From NCBI RefSeq assembly GCF_030463535.1, contig NC_132892.1, positions 34,064,609 through 34,128,608 of the forward strand: a DNA stretch of 64,000 bases, in the 5' to 3' direction. Under the pieces are notes generated by a model, which did not search any database, had not been told where the DNA came from, and saw nothing but the letters and a program-made list of their open reading frames with translations. Origin of the DNA: Salminus brasiliensis. Taxonomy: Eukaryota; Chordata; Actinopteri; Characiformes; Bryconidae. The position numbers were made by a program, and so were the translations under genes. Below, in pieces: positions 38,279 to 51,679 of the stretch (its first letter is position 1; each line of letters opens with the position of its first letter).

Positions 38279-41200
38279 TCAAGTTAATTTAATCTGACTT
38301 GTTGGTTTAGAGGATGAGGTTGTGGCAGGTTGGACCCACGCTGGTGTTGTTCTGCTTCGCATAATCACATAATCCCCATCAGCCTGAAATCAAAGCAACA
38401 CAGATTAACCCATAAAAATTGTCTTAGATTGAGATATGTTGGTCTTAAATTGAAGTGAAGTTCAAGTAAATACAAAGAACATTTTTAGGGGTCTAGATTT
38501 AAGACTTAGGGTGAAGGTTCTTGATAGTCTTTTAACTCACTGTGTCATCGGTTCTTGTCTGTGTGGTGGAAGAGACAGATCCTGCAAAATAAAAGTAGGA
38601 GTAAGAAGTAGAAGTAGAAGAGATGCTACAAAGTATTAAAGGAATATTTGGCTGTGAATTGTTGAAATGCTTTCCGAGATGTATAACTGCCTATATGGTC
38701 AGATCTTACAATAATACATGGTTAACAACATCTACAGTATTGATTGCAATGACACATAACTCTGAACTGTGATTACTTACTGTGTCTGATTTTATAGAAA
38801 ATCAGCACCATTCCTCCAATCAGAACCAGAGTGACACAGACACATGCAATGAGGATTACAGTGGAAGCTGAATAAAGAGGGCACAAAATGGGCTTATGGT
38901 CACTTATTGAACCAAATATGTATTATTTATCATATTTATTTTCAGATAGTTCTATAATTTTTTTTTATTTTTGTTTTCAGCTTCAGAAAGGAATATACAT
39001 AGGCTTTGGCAGGTAAGTACCAAATGCACCAGAAAGTATAAGGTTAGTTAATGCTGTGCACAAAATATGTACCTAAAAATAAACATTCTTAGATGGTGTG
39101 CACCAGATTCTATCTATGCCCTTTCAGAGGCTCTATAGTTTGGCACTTAAACAGGCTGTATGATACCTTGGAAACAGGTCATATGCACAAACACATTGGT
39201 TGGGTGAAGTTTTCTTCTTTAAATGAGCAAATTGATAAAAAAAAGCCAGAATGAATTAAAAATATATATATTTGTTACTATATTACAAGTTACAATAATT
39301 TCTGAATAGCTCAAAGTAGTTTCACTGCACCCAGTAAAGATTCTCAATGAAAAAGAATTGAAAAATCTTGAAACTAAACAAAATAAGGAACAAATAAAAA
39401 TGAAACAATATAAAGATAATAGAAATTAAATAGAAAATAAAATTATTTAAAACTGTAAAAAAATGCAAACTAAAATGTAACAACATGGATAAATATGAAG
39501 ATTTAATTAGACAATATCATTAATGATAACAACCAGACACACAGAATGAACACAGAAACAGTCCACTCAAATGTACAATAGCCAAAAAAAATAAATAAAT
39601 AAAGTGAAAAAATGTGTTAAGGTTGTATTGTAAATTTCTTACCATGCTGACATAAGCATCCTGGCTTCCCTGCTGGAGTTGTGCCTGGTTGTTGTGATGA
39701 TGGTGAAGTCAATGTCAGAGTTTTTGGTATTCCATAATGTTTGGTTACAAACAAGGAGACAGTACAACCATAGAAAAAATTTAAATGTTGAAAAATAAAA
39801 TAAATAAATGAAAAGAAAAATCATCTAATTAAAGATAAAGCTAAGGATGTGTGTTTCTTACCAGACTGATCTGTGACTGATATGTTTCTTGGTTTTTCCA
39901 TTCTGTTTTTTTCTTTATATCAGTGATGGTGACAGTGGGTTATGTTCAGAATTGAATATAAAAATACAAAGAAAGAAAACACATAAATCACCAAAATCAG
40001 CTGACAGTATTAAATATTCTATCATTGTACAGCTCTGCCTGTCTCTCTCATTACTGCAATTAAAAATCCCCCTTTTAAGATTCCTGTGTTTCTCTCTAAT
40101 ATTCTTTTTAATCCTACATCTCAGTAATTAAGCCAGATAACTTTAATAACAGTAAGTCTAAGTATGAAGTAATATCCCAAAAGTCCAAAAAGAAAGAATT
40201 TGAGGACCAGGTACGTTATATTTCCGTCATGGAGTTACTGCTCGAGCATTTAGCTAGCTGAATTTTTTTGTACAGCTTTTTATAACTGTCGTCACAAAGC
40301 AGCTTTACATAATTAGTAGTTAGTAAAAGACAGAAAAAAAGAAATAGCATAAGAAGACTATAAAAATCCAAGACCCCCAGTGAGCAGTGAGCAAGGAGAA
40401 CCTCCCTCAGAGCAGGAGGAAGAAACCTTGGGAGGAACCAAGAATCACAAGGGGGACCCGACACATCCTCCTCTGATCAGAACTATTTAAACATTATTGA
40501 CAAAAGAATAAAAATCTAAACTGTTGAACTGCCCTGATTATAATCATAATATAAAAATTATGGTGTAGTATAACTTAATATAGTCATGGCGGTAATGGCC
40601 AGAGTAATGAGAGTAATGATAGTTAATAGTGGTGATATTAATAGTGGAAGATAAGTAAGAGTTCATTGTCCTTAGATAATGAAGACACTACTTAGCCTTT
40701 ATCTAACCCAATGTGGTGCTTTCCCTTTCTGATGTTTGGTGAAACCACTGATACAATGCAAGAAATGTCCTCACCAGATATTTGGAGCTGAATCTCTGTG
40801 TAGAAGGAATAATAATAAAACGAGCTCTCCCCTTTCCCCACTCCACAGTAATAAACTCCTCCATCTTCTTCTCTTACATCACTGATTGTCACACTGACAA
40901 CTTTAGATCTCCTGTCATCAGACATTGAGAATCTGCCTCCATGTGTCTGAGAGGAATGGATCAGTTCTTCAAAAGATTGACCATTCAGTTTGAAGAAGAA
41001 CTTGGTGTTTGACCTAAACTCGTCTTGATAGGAACAGCTCATGGTGACGATTGTTCCCAGATAACCAGCCACAGTTTTTGGCCTCGTGCAACATGGATCT
41101 GTCAATCATACAAGATAAATTACTACATATAATGCGCTGTCTTGACTTGTTGGTTTCTTGTGTTGTGTTGAGCTTTTTCTCATCATGTCTCAATAATTAT

Positions 41201-44200
41201 TTGCAGGTCTAAATTTAGAATATGCCAGCCTTGATAATGCAAATTTTATTAGCGCCTGTGGTCCAATAATCTGTTCATCAATTTAAAGTTAAAGATCCAT
41301 TGGTTTGAATCCATCAATTGAAATCACTGGCTGCAACGCAACCTGAGAGCATGATCAATCCACCCCTGTTCTGAACAGTTGGAAAGGGATTCATTAATAA
41401 TAATTATTACTTTTTAATTCAATTCTCCGAACATGCTTTTGCTCATTGCAACCAAAAGGTTCTGTTTTACCTTTCTTAGTCCATAGAATGTGTTTACAAA
41501 ATGCATCTGGCTTTCCCCACTCAAATTCCAATCATAAAAAAAAAAAAATTACAATTCAGTACTTACAAAAATAAATGACATTGTGGATTGGTTGTTAAAA
41601 GTCATGTAAATAAGACTAGTAAACCGATATTGACTCACCTTCGATTATTTTCAGGTTTAGGTTATGTTTCTGCATTTGATTCTCTCCACACCAATACAAT
41701 CCCGCATGCTGTGAACTCAGTCGTCTCATCATCACAACAGTGTATCCAGGGTAGTTATTTGTTTCAGTTCCAGTATCTGTACTCTCATTTTGTGTTTCCT
41801 TGCCAAAATATTTTTCCCTGGGTTTGTTCTTGTGGTAACAATAGATTTTAACACTACCCCCTGAGTAGCCAATCACATCAAAGCAGCATGCTGGACCTGT
41901 CAATCATAATTTCCATGTCAAAAATCAATAAATTCACAGTTCCTTATTACTGCACTACATAGGCTACCACAGCCAGAATTAGCAATTTGTACCTAAACAC
42001 TTGATGCAATTCCTTTAAAACTACTAACATAGGTTCTCCCAGTTATAACCAGACCTCTTTAGCAATAGTGGAATTATCCCTCAGTCTGGGACATGTACTC
42101 TTAGCTCTTAAATTTGCAGTTATTAAAAATTTGATCAAGAAACCAAACCTGGTTCTTATAGTTTTGTCTAATAACAGACCTATTTATAACTTAACAATGG
42201 CTGTGGCCCAACAACTCTGCTCATACCTGAGTAAGAACCACATGTATGAAACATTCCAATCTGGATTCAGATCCTATCATAACACTAAGACAGCTTTAGT
42301 GAAGATAACAAATCATTGTTTCTTTCCTTATTAGCGGTATTTAAGTTTTTATTAATCCACTGGTCACAGTTAGAAGCAAACATGGTGTTAACATCCATTT
42401 TTATGTGAATGATACACAATTATACATATTAGACAAATCGCAGGGGTCGAGAAATGTGTAAAAGATGTAAAATGCTGGATGGAATAAACAAACAGAGGTT
42501 CTACTTTTGGGACCAAAAACTACAAGAAAAAAATGTTAAATTTTGTCAAAATGTTTTAAATTTGTCTGATTTCTCTATTTCTGGTTCAGTAGCTACACAT
42601 CCTGGCATCAGAATTGATTCAGATCTATCCTTTGACCAACATTCGGCTAATATTACAAGGACAGTTTTCTATGTCTTTGGAACATTGCCTAAGAAATGTG
42701 CTGTCTCTACATGATGCAGAAAAACAGGACATGCCTTTATTATTTTTTTTTCCTTTTTTACATTCATCAACTCATTCAAAATGATGATCCAAAAAGGATC
42801 GTGAGGCAGCATCAGGAAAGTCTGAGCACACTGAGCACCCCTGCCTAGTATCCTTGCTAGACAACATCCAGACTCTGGATAACAAGCTTGATGATCATTC
42901 AGGGGAGTAAATGCCAGTAAGGTAGTGGGACACAAACATCTTTAATACCTCCCGAACACTGGACGTTATTCCAACATGCTGCACAGTCAATCATCCCTGT
43001 TCCAAAGAAACCCCAGCCAGCCTGCCTCAATGATTACTGCCCAGTAGTTCTCACAGAAGTAGTGATGAAGTGCTTTAAAAAGCTGATCAGAGACTTCATC
43101 ACCTCTTCACTGCCAAAATCTATGGACTCACTACAGTTTGCATTTCACCAAAACCACTCTACAGCCATTACATGCCATTAGATGTCATTACACATCTGCC
43201 TCCACACAACACTGACTCACCTGGACACTAGGAGAGGTAATTACAGGAAAATATACATCTACAAAAAAGAACCTTAGCTGGTGTGTAGAGGCTAGGATCC
43301 AAAAGATCCCTCTAAACCTAGATACTACTAAATACAGAAGTCGGTATGGAGACCACAATATACAGTACACGTTGCCCAAGTACTTTTGAAAGAGATGGGT
43401 CTTCAGTCTGTTCAGTTTAAAGACAGCACAACCCCATATTTGAAACTGCAATCACTGGGCCAAAGTGTCAGCGTCTTAGTCTGCTAAACATCTGAAAATT
43501 AACAGGACTTTTCCAAATATTTGGATAAAATTCCATTTATTTTTTTATCTGTCGGATTGTAGTATTGTTTAGGATAGGATGTTTATGTGTATGATTTGTA
43601 GACTAATGGAACTGTGCAGGACTGGAGATTCCCACCACTGTTTTAAGAGAACTGTGACTTCTAGGAAGTTCTGTGAGAGAGCTCACTGTGGCCCTGTACC
43701 AATTCTCACCCTAAGCCTCTCCTTGAAATCTGTACATTTATGAAGTTATTGAAAGTTATTGAAAGTTTGGAGCAGAATTTGGACACATATCACCTTACAT
43801 CCCTTCACCTGTTCACAACACTGCTGCTTAAACACCAAATACTACAGTTGCCACACATTTGTGCTATGCTGCTGCTAAAATGCCTAAAGTGGCAGGCGAC
43901 AGAAAATGATTACATAATCAATATATCACATAAATTTCACTACAACAAGTTAAAGTGTATGATGTGTTAGATGCCAGTCTTGGGGACAACAACACTCTCC
44001 CCTTTCAGTTATAGCTTTCTGAATCAGGTATATCTCACATTTTAAAGAAACAAATTTTACAAGATACATGTTTTTATGACATGGGAGAATCTTTAGAGTG
44101 GGCTCAAAAGTTCTAGGATTGCATTTACATGTAGACACACCTCACCTCACATAGTTAAGGAGAAGTTTTGTAGGTGGGGGGGGGGGTATTTGATCAGTCT

Positions 44201-44467
44201 TGTGGTCATAAAGAAGAATTACACACACACATCTGTAAGAATATCACATTTCCGCCTTTCCACACTATTTACGTGCTACTTTTCAGACTTCAGACTTGCA
44301 TTTCCTTAGTTCTAAACCACAGTAAAGGTTCTACACTTCCTGGCAGCTGCTGAAAAAAAATGTAAAACCTAAATGTTTCAGAGTGTGAAAGATAAGAATA
44401 AGAATAATAAACTGTAGAACATCAGACCTGAGATGAGGTAGAGAGTAAAGATGAAGAGGGTCTTCAT
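38279..44467 (-). CDS. Receptor C: CMRF35-like/pIgR-like receptor, short tail with YxxM
   Basis: About 303 residues. Exons: 44428-44467 signal peptide (MKTLFIFTLYLIS), 41639-41896 Ig 1, 40775-41098 Ig 2, 39862-39876 and 39643-39684 stalk (both tentative), 38781-38867 transmembrane, 38541-38581, 38279-38383 tail. Ig 1 is short (86 codons) and keeps the main pair (IYC/YWC). It has lost the second pair: FG for FC, and Ser for the second Cys (KYFGKETQNES). Ig 2 starts DPCC with MSCSYQ...YYC. The transmembrane segment TVILIACVCVTLVLIGGMVL is more diverged than in the other paralogues. The tail opens ADGDYVIMRSR (YxxM) and stops after 34 residues, before the repeat array. The box cagctcctccc (44614-44624) lies about 150 bp upstream of the ATG. 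Confidence 0.78.
40245..40650 (-). mobile_element. L2-like 3' end fragment
   Basis: Minus-strand copy of the same L2 3' end as at 4130-4405 (gaaaccttgggaggaacca; cgtcacaaagcagctttaca). It lies in an intron of receptor C. Confidence 0.8.
42060..42335 (+). mobile_element. L2-like reverse transcriptase fragment
   Basis: Plus-strand frame with LIKKPNLVLIVLSNNRPIYN and FQSGFRSYHNTKTALVK, the start of a non-LTR reverse transcriptase. In intron 1 of receptor C. Confidence 0.8.
42860..43180 (+). mobile_element. Jockey/Rex-like reverse transcriptase fragment
   Basis: Translates in pieces to IIPVPKKPQPACLNDYCPV and LQFAFHQNHSTA, a different non-LTR family from the L2 piece. Degenerate; in intron 1 of receptor C. 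Confidence 0.7.
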
Positions 44468-44611
44468 TCTCCAAAGAGATGTGATGTTTTCATCAACTTA
44501 AATTCAGTCTTTCAAATTCCTCTCTAAGTAAAGTACGCTCGTCTGCAGACCTTCCTGTGACTGAATCCCTTCCCCTTTTGTGGTATGTATAAATGATATA
44601 TCTTTAACATT

Positions 44612-44626
44612 ACAGCTCCTCCCACC
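44612..44626 (-). promoter_or_regulatory. Shared upstream GGAGGAGCTGT box, receptor C
   Basis: acagctcctcccacc on the plus strand, about 150 bp upstream of the receptor C ATG. The same box precedes D, E and F. Confidence 0.45.
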
Positions 44627-45039
44627 TTCATCTCTTACAGAGAAATACGTGTGACATCAGCTTATGACTCATACCCTTGTCTGGCCCTATATGTACCATC
44701 TCTGCTGATCTCATCTGTCCTTAGTGTTGCCCAATCTCCTGAAGTCATTATCTTGACTGCCTGTGGGTGACAAACTGTGGTCATGCTTGCTGCATCTTTA
44801 CGTTCCATGTTAAGCCATCATGGTCTTTTTTTAACCCAACCCACTAGCAGAACAATTCAGTCAGTGTTTCGGTTAGTTTCTGTTAGATATCTCTGTTTAA
44901 AGACGTAGGAGACACTGAGGAGTCTACATGACATCCGGTTTCCCAGGCAGGAGTTAAGCTCAGTCTTAAAACACATTTTACTTCTAATGAAGAATTTCTC
45001 TTCAGAATGGCAGGCTTAATCTTTGAATCTTTGTCTGAC

Positions 45040-45670
45040 AAAAAGGAAATTGGAAAGTAATGTTTGTATTATTTGTGCATTTATTAAAAATATTATTTAA
45101 AAAATTGTGGAAATAAAAAACTGAAAATTGGCATGTGCATATGTATTCACCCCCTTTGCTATGAAGTACTTTAAAAGTTCTGGCGCAGCCAATTATCTTA
45201 AGAAGTCACATCCTTAGTGAAATGAAGTCCACCTGTGTGCAATCTAAGTGTCACATGATCTGTCAGTAGATGCACACCTTTTCTAAATGGCCCCAGAGGC
45301 TGCAACACCATTAAGCAAGAGGCATCACTGACCAAACAACACCATGGAGCTCTCCAAACAGAAAAAAGCTTTTATTTACAGGGAAGGCTCGTTTTGAGTA
45401 TGGAGGAGGTTCTCTGGCCAGATGAGACCAAAACTGAACTTTTAGGCCACCAAGTAAAACACTGGTGCAAAACCAACAAATCTCATCACCCTAAGAACAT
45501 TGTCTCCACAGTGAAACATGGTGGTGGCAGCATAATGCTGTGGGCATGTTTTTCAGCAGCAGGGACTGGGAAGCTGGTCGAAGTCGAGGGGAACATGAAT
45601 GGTGCTAAAAACAGGGACATTCTTAAGCAAAACATGCTTCGGTCTGTCAGTGATTTGAGACTGGGATGGA
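45040..45670 (+). mobile_element. Decayed Tc1/mariner copy
   Basis: The open segment 45394-45675 reads WPDETKTELLG, HGGGSIMLWACFSAAGTG and NGAKNRDIL, the transposase core. The 5' end region has tatgtattcacccc. C-terminal half lost. Confidence 0.75.
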
Positions 45671-45944
45671 GCTGAGAGTAATGAATATAATATGCAGGTA
45701 AATGCATTTTATTTACATGTGTTTTTATAGCAGTTGGTTCCATTCAGAGTGATTTACAGAACAAGTGCAATTGAAAGACATGCAGAGTAACTAAAAACAT
45801 GTATAAAAAACATATATAAAATATAACCTAAATGAAATGAAATGCTCAATTGCTTTTAGAAATACTGTTGTTGAAGAAAGGATATGTAATTAGTTTTAAA
45901 AAATGACAGTTTGTAAATGCACAGCTGAAAGTAAAGCCAAATTA

Positions 45945-46385
45945 AGCAAAATGAGACCTATAAGAATTCTTGTTTCTAGGCCTAATACCCGATTCCTTAC
46001 ACAACTATTCTCAATTCCTTATGCACTTAATCTCAATTTTTTATATGCCTAATCCCAACACTTTACACATCTACCCCCACTTTCTTACATACCTCATCTT
46101 AATTCATTTCATCCCCTAATCTTAAATTCTTATGTATATGTCCAATTTTCTATATGCTTTATCTCAATTATTTATACCCCTAATCCTAAGTATTTACATG
46201 CCACATTCAAACTTAATTCTGAATTGAATAAACGTCTAATCCCAAATCATTTAGATGTCTAATTGCAATTCTTCAGATGCATAATCCCAATTCTTTACAT
46301 GCCTAATCACAATTTCGTTCATGCCAAATCTCAGGCCCTCGTAAGCCTAATTCCTTACATGCTTTATCTCAATTCACATACACTC
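45945..46385. repeat. Diverged minisatellite of about 22 bp, copy 1
   Basis: Unit near ttacatgcctaatctcaatt, many diverged copies. It lies just past the 3' end of receptor D. A homologous block lies at 47950-48235. Confidence 0.75.
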
Positions 46386-46394
46386 CTTATCCCA

Positions 46395-46430
46395 GCAATG
46401 TAGACTGAATCTGATTGTTTGATGCTAAAA
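46395..46430 (-). pseudogene. Stray tail-repeat unit past the receptor D stop
   Basis: The minus strand reads SIKQSDSVY, a leftover unit of the ITIM repeat downstream of the stop at 46454. Confidence 0.5.
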
Positions 46431-46453
46431 CTCAGTCTAATCTCAAATGAATT

Positions 46454-49400
46454 CTATTGAGTGTGGTGTTTAACTGAAACTGATTGGTTGGTTTTGGGTT
46501 TTAGAGTCTGATAGACTGAATCTGATTGGTTGAAAGGGCCAAGAGTCTGGTAGACTGATTCTGACTGGCTGGTATTGGGATCTTTGCTGTGGTAGACTGA
46601 AGCAGTGTGGCTGATTTTGAGTCTTGGGTAGACTGCTCCAGTGTTGATTGTGTGACCTCCAGATAAATTATTTCCGTAATCATCATAATTAGCCTGCAAA
46701 TCAGAGCAACACAGTAATTATAAAATTAGCAAATTAAAAAGATATTTCTCACAGTGTAACCTTCACAAACTGTCTGATATATTTTGTACATTGAATTTAA
46801 CCACATTCTGTCAACTCAGTTCCACCTACTGTGTCATTGGTTCCTGAATGTCTGCTGGCGAAAGCAGAGTCTGTAGAAAGAGAGGAAAAATAAAAATACA
46901 GAAATGTTTTGTTAATTTATTCTCCACTAGAGGGAGTGTTAGAGAAAACACAAGAGTGTGAGAATACTACAAGGTATTAACACCTATTGAATTGCAGCAA
47001 TCCTCAGATCCTTAGATGTGAACCAAGGCACCCTACCATGTGTCTTGGTGCGTCTCAACTTGTAGATGGTCAGTGTTAATCCTCCAATCAGAAACAGAAC
47101 CACACAGACACTCACAGTGATGATGATAGCAGAGGAACCTAAAAATTGTAAACCGATAAAACACAAGACAAAAAACACACACAAAAAAATACAAGTGTAT
47201 TTTCTGCTATTCTTGCAAAAATGTTGATGGTTTTCAGATGGTCAAATTTGTATATGCATTTGTATATGATAAAATTCCTATGCAAATGTTTCAATAAATG
47301 TATAACTGATTTAAGTATTATAATATGTAAATTATATGACTGATAATGGATCTTAACATTAACTTAATAATCTTCTCGGTCATTCATCTGCTGAAAAGAT
47401 GTTGGACTACAGATCTTTCCTTTTTTTGTAAAGATTGAAATACAAGTGTTTTTTGTTTTTTTTTCCAACAGTAATAAATTGATTATAGAAAGAAAGAATA
47501 AGTTATTAATAATGACAGATCTTACTGCAATGTTTAGTTGAAGTGATTGCTGCTGATGTTGGTCTATAGGTTGTTCCTTTGTAAATATCCTCATGAACTA
47601 GAAATTGAAATTTAGAAATACAAGTAAAATTATTATAAACTATATATGTGTAACAAATATGACTGTCAACAACCAGTAAGACATACCGAAAATTCCTTCA
47701 TCGGCTGCCATTGCTGTTGATGTGCTCCCATAGTTTTGTGTAGCAGATCTTTTCTTCCCTTGTATAAAAGACAAATTACACAACATATACTAAAGCACTC
47801 CAATGTCTACCCCAGTTTTTTATAACCAAAAATACCAAGTCACGTACTAGAATAGGTAAATGATTTTCTTTATGTATACAATATTCAAGCTTTTATATTT
47901 TTTCTGATCATATGTTCATTTGTGGTGCAAACATACAGGGCAAAATTACATTAAAATGAGACCTATAAGGATTCTTTTTTTCTAGGCCTAATACCAAATT
48001 CCTTACACAACTATTCTCAATTCCTTATGCACCTAATCTCAATTTCTTATATGCCTAATCCCAATGCTTTACACATCTACTACCCTACCCTACTTTCTTA
48101 CATACCTCATCTCAATTCCTTTCACCCCTAATCTCAAATTCTTATGAGGCATATAGAAAATTGGGCATATACATCTCAATTCTTTACACCCCTAATAAAT
48201 ACTTAATATAAATAAAGTATTTATATGCCACATTCAAACTTTAGGATAAGAGCATCTGCTAAATGCCACAAATGTGAACATACAACCCCCTAGAGTCTGC
48301 GGTGGTGTTAACTTTGCCTGGAGATAGTAGCAGGCAAGATAAACCTCATCACAACTGGGCAGATACATTGTGGTTATGTTGAAATGAAACTCTTGACTCA
48401 AACCTAACAAACAAACCAAACCAAACCTAAACTTAGATTCTTGAGAAAAAATGTATCTCACCTGTAACCTGCAGCTCAATCTCTGTGAAGAGGGAGTCAT
48501 AACTCACTGACTCCCTCCAAGTTCCCACTCCACAGTAATAAACTCCTTCATCATCTATTCTCACATCACTGATCCTCACCACCAGAGCTTTAGATCCGCT
48601 ATCTTCAGAGGTGGAGAATTTGTCTGACTGTTGTAGCACTGTAATAGATTCTTGACCTTCATTCAGCTTGAAGAAGTACTTTGTCTTGTTCTCAAACTCC
48701 TCTGGATAGAAACAGCTGATGGTGACGGTCTCTCCCAGATAACCAGTCACAGTCTTTGGTCCCAAACAGCATGGATCTGTCAGTCCGACAAAATTAACTT
48801 GTATCTTTTTTTATCATAAGAAGTAGATCCCCTTCCATTATGTTAATTCTCTGCATCAGTGGTTTAGATGAAAACCAGTAGTTTTTAACCCTGGTCCTGA
48901 AGGCCCTCTGCCCAGCACTTTTCAGTGATTTCCCTGCTCACAACACACCTGATCCAATTAATCTGCTGATTACCAATCTATTATTGGGTTAAAGCAAGAA
49001 AATAAGTAAAATATCCAGGGCAGTGGGTCTCCAGGACCAGGTTTAAGAAATACTGGTGTAAACAGCCCTTAAAACAGTCCATGTGTTTGGTCTTAATTGG
49101 TTCACTGTAGGGAAACTAAACAATTTTTACAGTCGAAGTGAATGAAACCAGGTATTACTATGTCTGCAACACAAAAATAGCCATTTTATTAACTTTCCAA
49201 ACCCACCAGTGAACCTACTCATCTCTTCTGAGTTTTATATGGAATGTTGATGGGAAAATTTTGGCAAATCAGAAAAGAAAGGTTTTCCTCCCCGACAATG
49301 TGTCCTGCTGTGTCCTCAGCCAAGATACAGAGACTATATGACCTCAGCTGCACTTTTCAAAGGAAAACATGATCTCTCAAATCTCGTTAAATATTAATTT

Positions 49401-51228
49401 TCCATTATCGTTTCAGAATGAAAATTACACAGAATATTCATGGCATCCTGCGAGTTTTTGAAAATATTCTTTTTCATTATTTATCTGTATAATGTGCCAA
49501 ATCATATAGTATTTGATTTCAAATTAATTGAAAATTATTTATGAAACACTGGGATGATTTTTTAAGAGTTGTGTTTTGCTCAACGTTTATCACTTAAAAT
49601 CCTTTTTAAACTCGACTATAAAACAACACTCATTCAGAGTGAGTGCATGGTGCCAATAGGTTCATGTTCTAGAGAGTCCTATTCAATTGGTAGTACTTCT
49701 CTAAGGGACTAGAGAGTGCATTTGCACATTTGTGCCCACATTTGGACATGTGGTGCATTTTGATGTTCAAATTAGGATAACTGGAGATTCCTCACCTCTT
49801 TTCATTTTCAGGGTCACAGTGTGATTCCATATCCCACTTTCTCCACACTGATACGCTCCAGCATCCATAAAACTCAATGACCTGAAGAACACGGAAAGTC
49901 CTCCAGGGGAGTCATGCAGAAAAATTCGGTCTCCATGACTTTGTGGATTCTGTGTTGTAGACTGAGCATGTTTTGTGTTCATGCACTTTTTTCCTTTTGC
50001 CAGGCAGAAATATTTTGCATGTGTTTGTGGGGTGCAGTAGATGACAATGCTGCCCCCTGTGTAGCCAATCACATCAAAGCAGCCCACTAGACCTGCCAAT
50101 CAAATGAAAGATTCTTACGTCTTTTCAGCTTGTGAATTTCTCTCAGCTTTGTTCTCTTTTGTTCTCTGTAGAATAAACACTGCTTCCTAGGCTGTACACC
50201 TCGTTTGTTCGCAGGTTTTCATGGTGGTCTTTACTTGACCAGACTTGAGGAGATACAAAGGCTCTGCTACTTTCAGCATTTTCCAGCACATCATATACAT
50301 ACATATATGTAAATTATCACTGTCAGGCAAAATCATCATATCTAACTTAACATGTAACCTCCTTAACTTTCAATGAAAGTCAATGTAAATGTATTACTTG
50401 TCATTTCTGAGCATTTCTATTGGTTAATTTATTATGAATTTCAATATTAAGAACAACTGCTAGATGGGATAAGTAATAAGTGTAAAACATTCTGTAAAAC
50501 AATAGCGGTAACAGTACATAACAGCAACTTTACAGGCAAAGGTAAGAACATTTTAATCTTCAATGGAGGTCAATGTAAAATTCCATGTAATGGAATTCCA
50601 TGTCTATAATTATTTCTATTGGTCCATTCATTATGAAATTCCAACACAATATACAGAACAGATTCAAAAATGGCAAAATTTGAAATGAAACTGTTTTGCC
50701 CCAGATCTTATATTTATCATATACCATATAACCACTGCATGAAAATGTTTATCAACTTCTCTACAGGGACTTCACAAGCTGGATGTGTGCATTTGCATAT
50801 CTGTGTTAGCAATTGGTGAAACCTAAAGTAGCTGAATACTTTCATTAGAAGGGGTGTCCACAAACATTTAGTCATATACTGTATGTTCAGCGGTGCTCAA
50901 ATGCTGCTATTTGCAACAGCTTCTTGCACAAGATCAATATTAAGGTTATGCCATCAGTTCAGTGCTGAAATACACTGCAGAAAGCTGGTGACTATGTTGA
51001 ATTATTTAAGGACCATCATAAAACATGTTCTCACAAGCAATAAATTGAAACATAGATTGCCTGGAAGCAGACCGAAACTATTTATTTATTTATTTATTTA
51101 TTTATTTGGTGGTTCATCCTTTACAAAACAAAATCTAGGTCTAGAACTTTTATTTAAAACGTTGTTATTTTGAAATAGAATGGCTTACCTGAGATTAGGT
51201 AGATGGTAGAGATGAGGAGGATCTTCAT
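46454..51228 (-). CDS. Receptor D: CMRF35-like/pIgR-like receptor with ITIM tail
   Basis: About 392 residues. Exons: 51189-51228 signal peptide (MKILLISTIYLIS), 49796-50092 Ig 1, 48462-48776 Ig 2, 47687-47758 and 47526-47597 stalk, 47037-47138 transmembrane, 46830-46870, 46454-46693 tail. Ig 1 has both cysteine pairs (IYC/YQC and YFC/KKC). Ig 2 starts DPCC with ISCFYP...YYC. The two 72-nt stalk exons are Ser/Thr/Ala-rich. The transmembrane segment AIIITVSVCVVLFLIGGL is nearly identical to A, E and F. The tail has AVYPRL, SVYHSK and two SVYQTL; the last two fit the ITIM pattern. Later repeat units are lost to a stop (VSVKHHTQ). Inhibitory signalling is inferred. The box cacagctcctcccc (51421-51434) is about 195 bp upstream. 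Confidence 0.87.
47950..48235. repeat. Diverged minisatellite of about 22 bp, copy 2
   Basis: Follows 45945-46330 nearly base for base at its start (aatgagacctataag...ttcttgtttctaggcctaat versus its counterpart). It lies in the intron between Ig 2 and the first stalk exon of receptor D. Confidence 0.75.
49643..49755 (+). repeat. MITE-like dispersed repeat, partial
   Basis: Contains catggtgccaataggttcat and ggtagtacttctctaaggga from the family's 3' half. In an intron of receptor D. Confidence 0.6.
50755..50882 (+). repeat. MITE-like dispersed repeat, partial
   Basis: 3' end of the family: ttctctacagggacttcaca to ggggtgtccacaaacattta. In intron 1 of receptor D. Confidence 0.6.
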
Positions 51229-51420
51229 TCTGAACGTATCTTCAGCTTCACGGATATTCACTAACGTTTTTGATTCTTTACCTTTGTTCTTCTCAAAGTG
51301 GTACTGAGTTGTACTGAGTTTTGTCTCTCTGGGTGTAAGTGTCTGTCTCCGTCTCTTGTTCTGTCTGGTTTGGTTGTTTTCTTTGTCTGTAGTAGGTTAA
51401 GGTTTGGAGACACTCAACTT

Positions 51421-51434
51421 CACAGCTCCTCCCC
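51421..51434 (-). promoter_or_regulatory. Shared upstream GGAGGAGCTGTG box, receptor D
   Basis: cacagctcctcccc, about 195 bp upstream of the receptor D ATG. Confidence 0.45.
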
Positions 51435-51679
51435 TTTTGACCATTGGCCAAGGTAAAAATATTCAGAAAGGAGGTATATGTAGGTGAGGGGGTACAGTTT
51501 CAGTGTGACATCACTGACTGGTTTGGTGTTTTTGATTGGTCTGGTTTATATGGCTGGCGAAGAGGCAGTGGAGAGTTTTTCTCTTTATCTCTTTATGGTT
51601 GCATCCAGTTTCTGGTTCAGTATATCATCACTGTCATGCAAAAAAAAAATTTTTTTGTCATTTTACTTTTCTTAATGTG

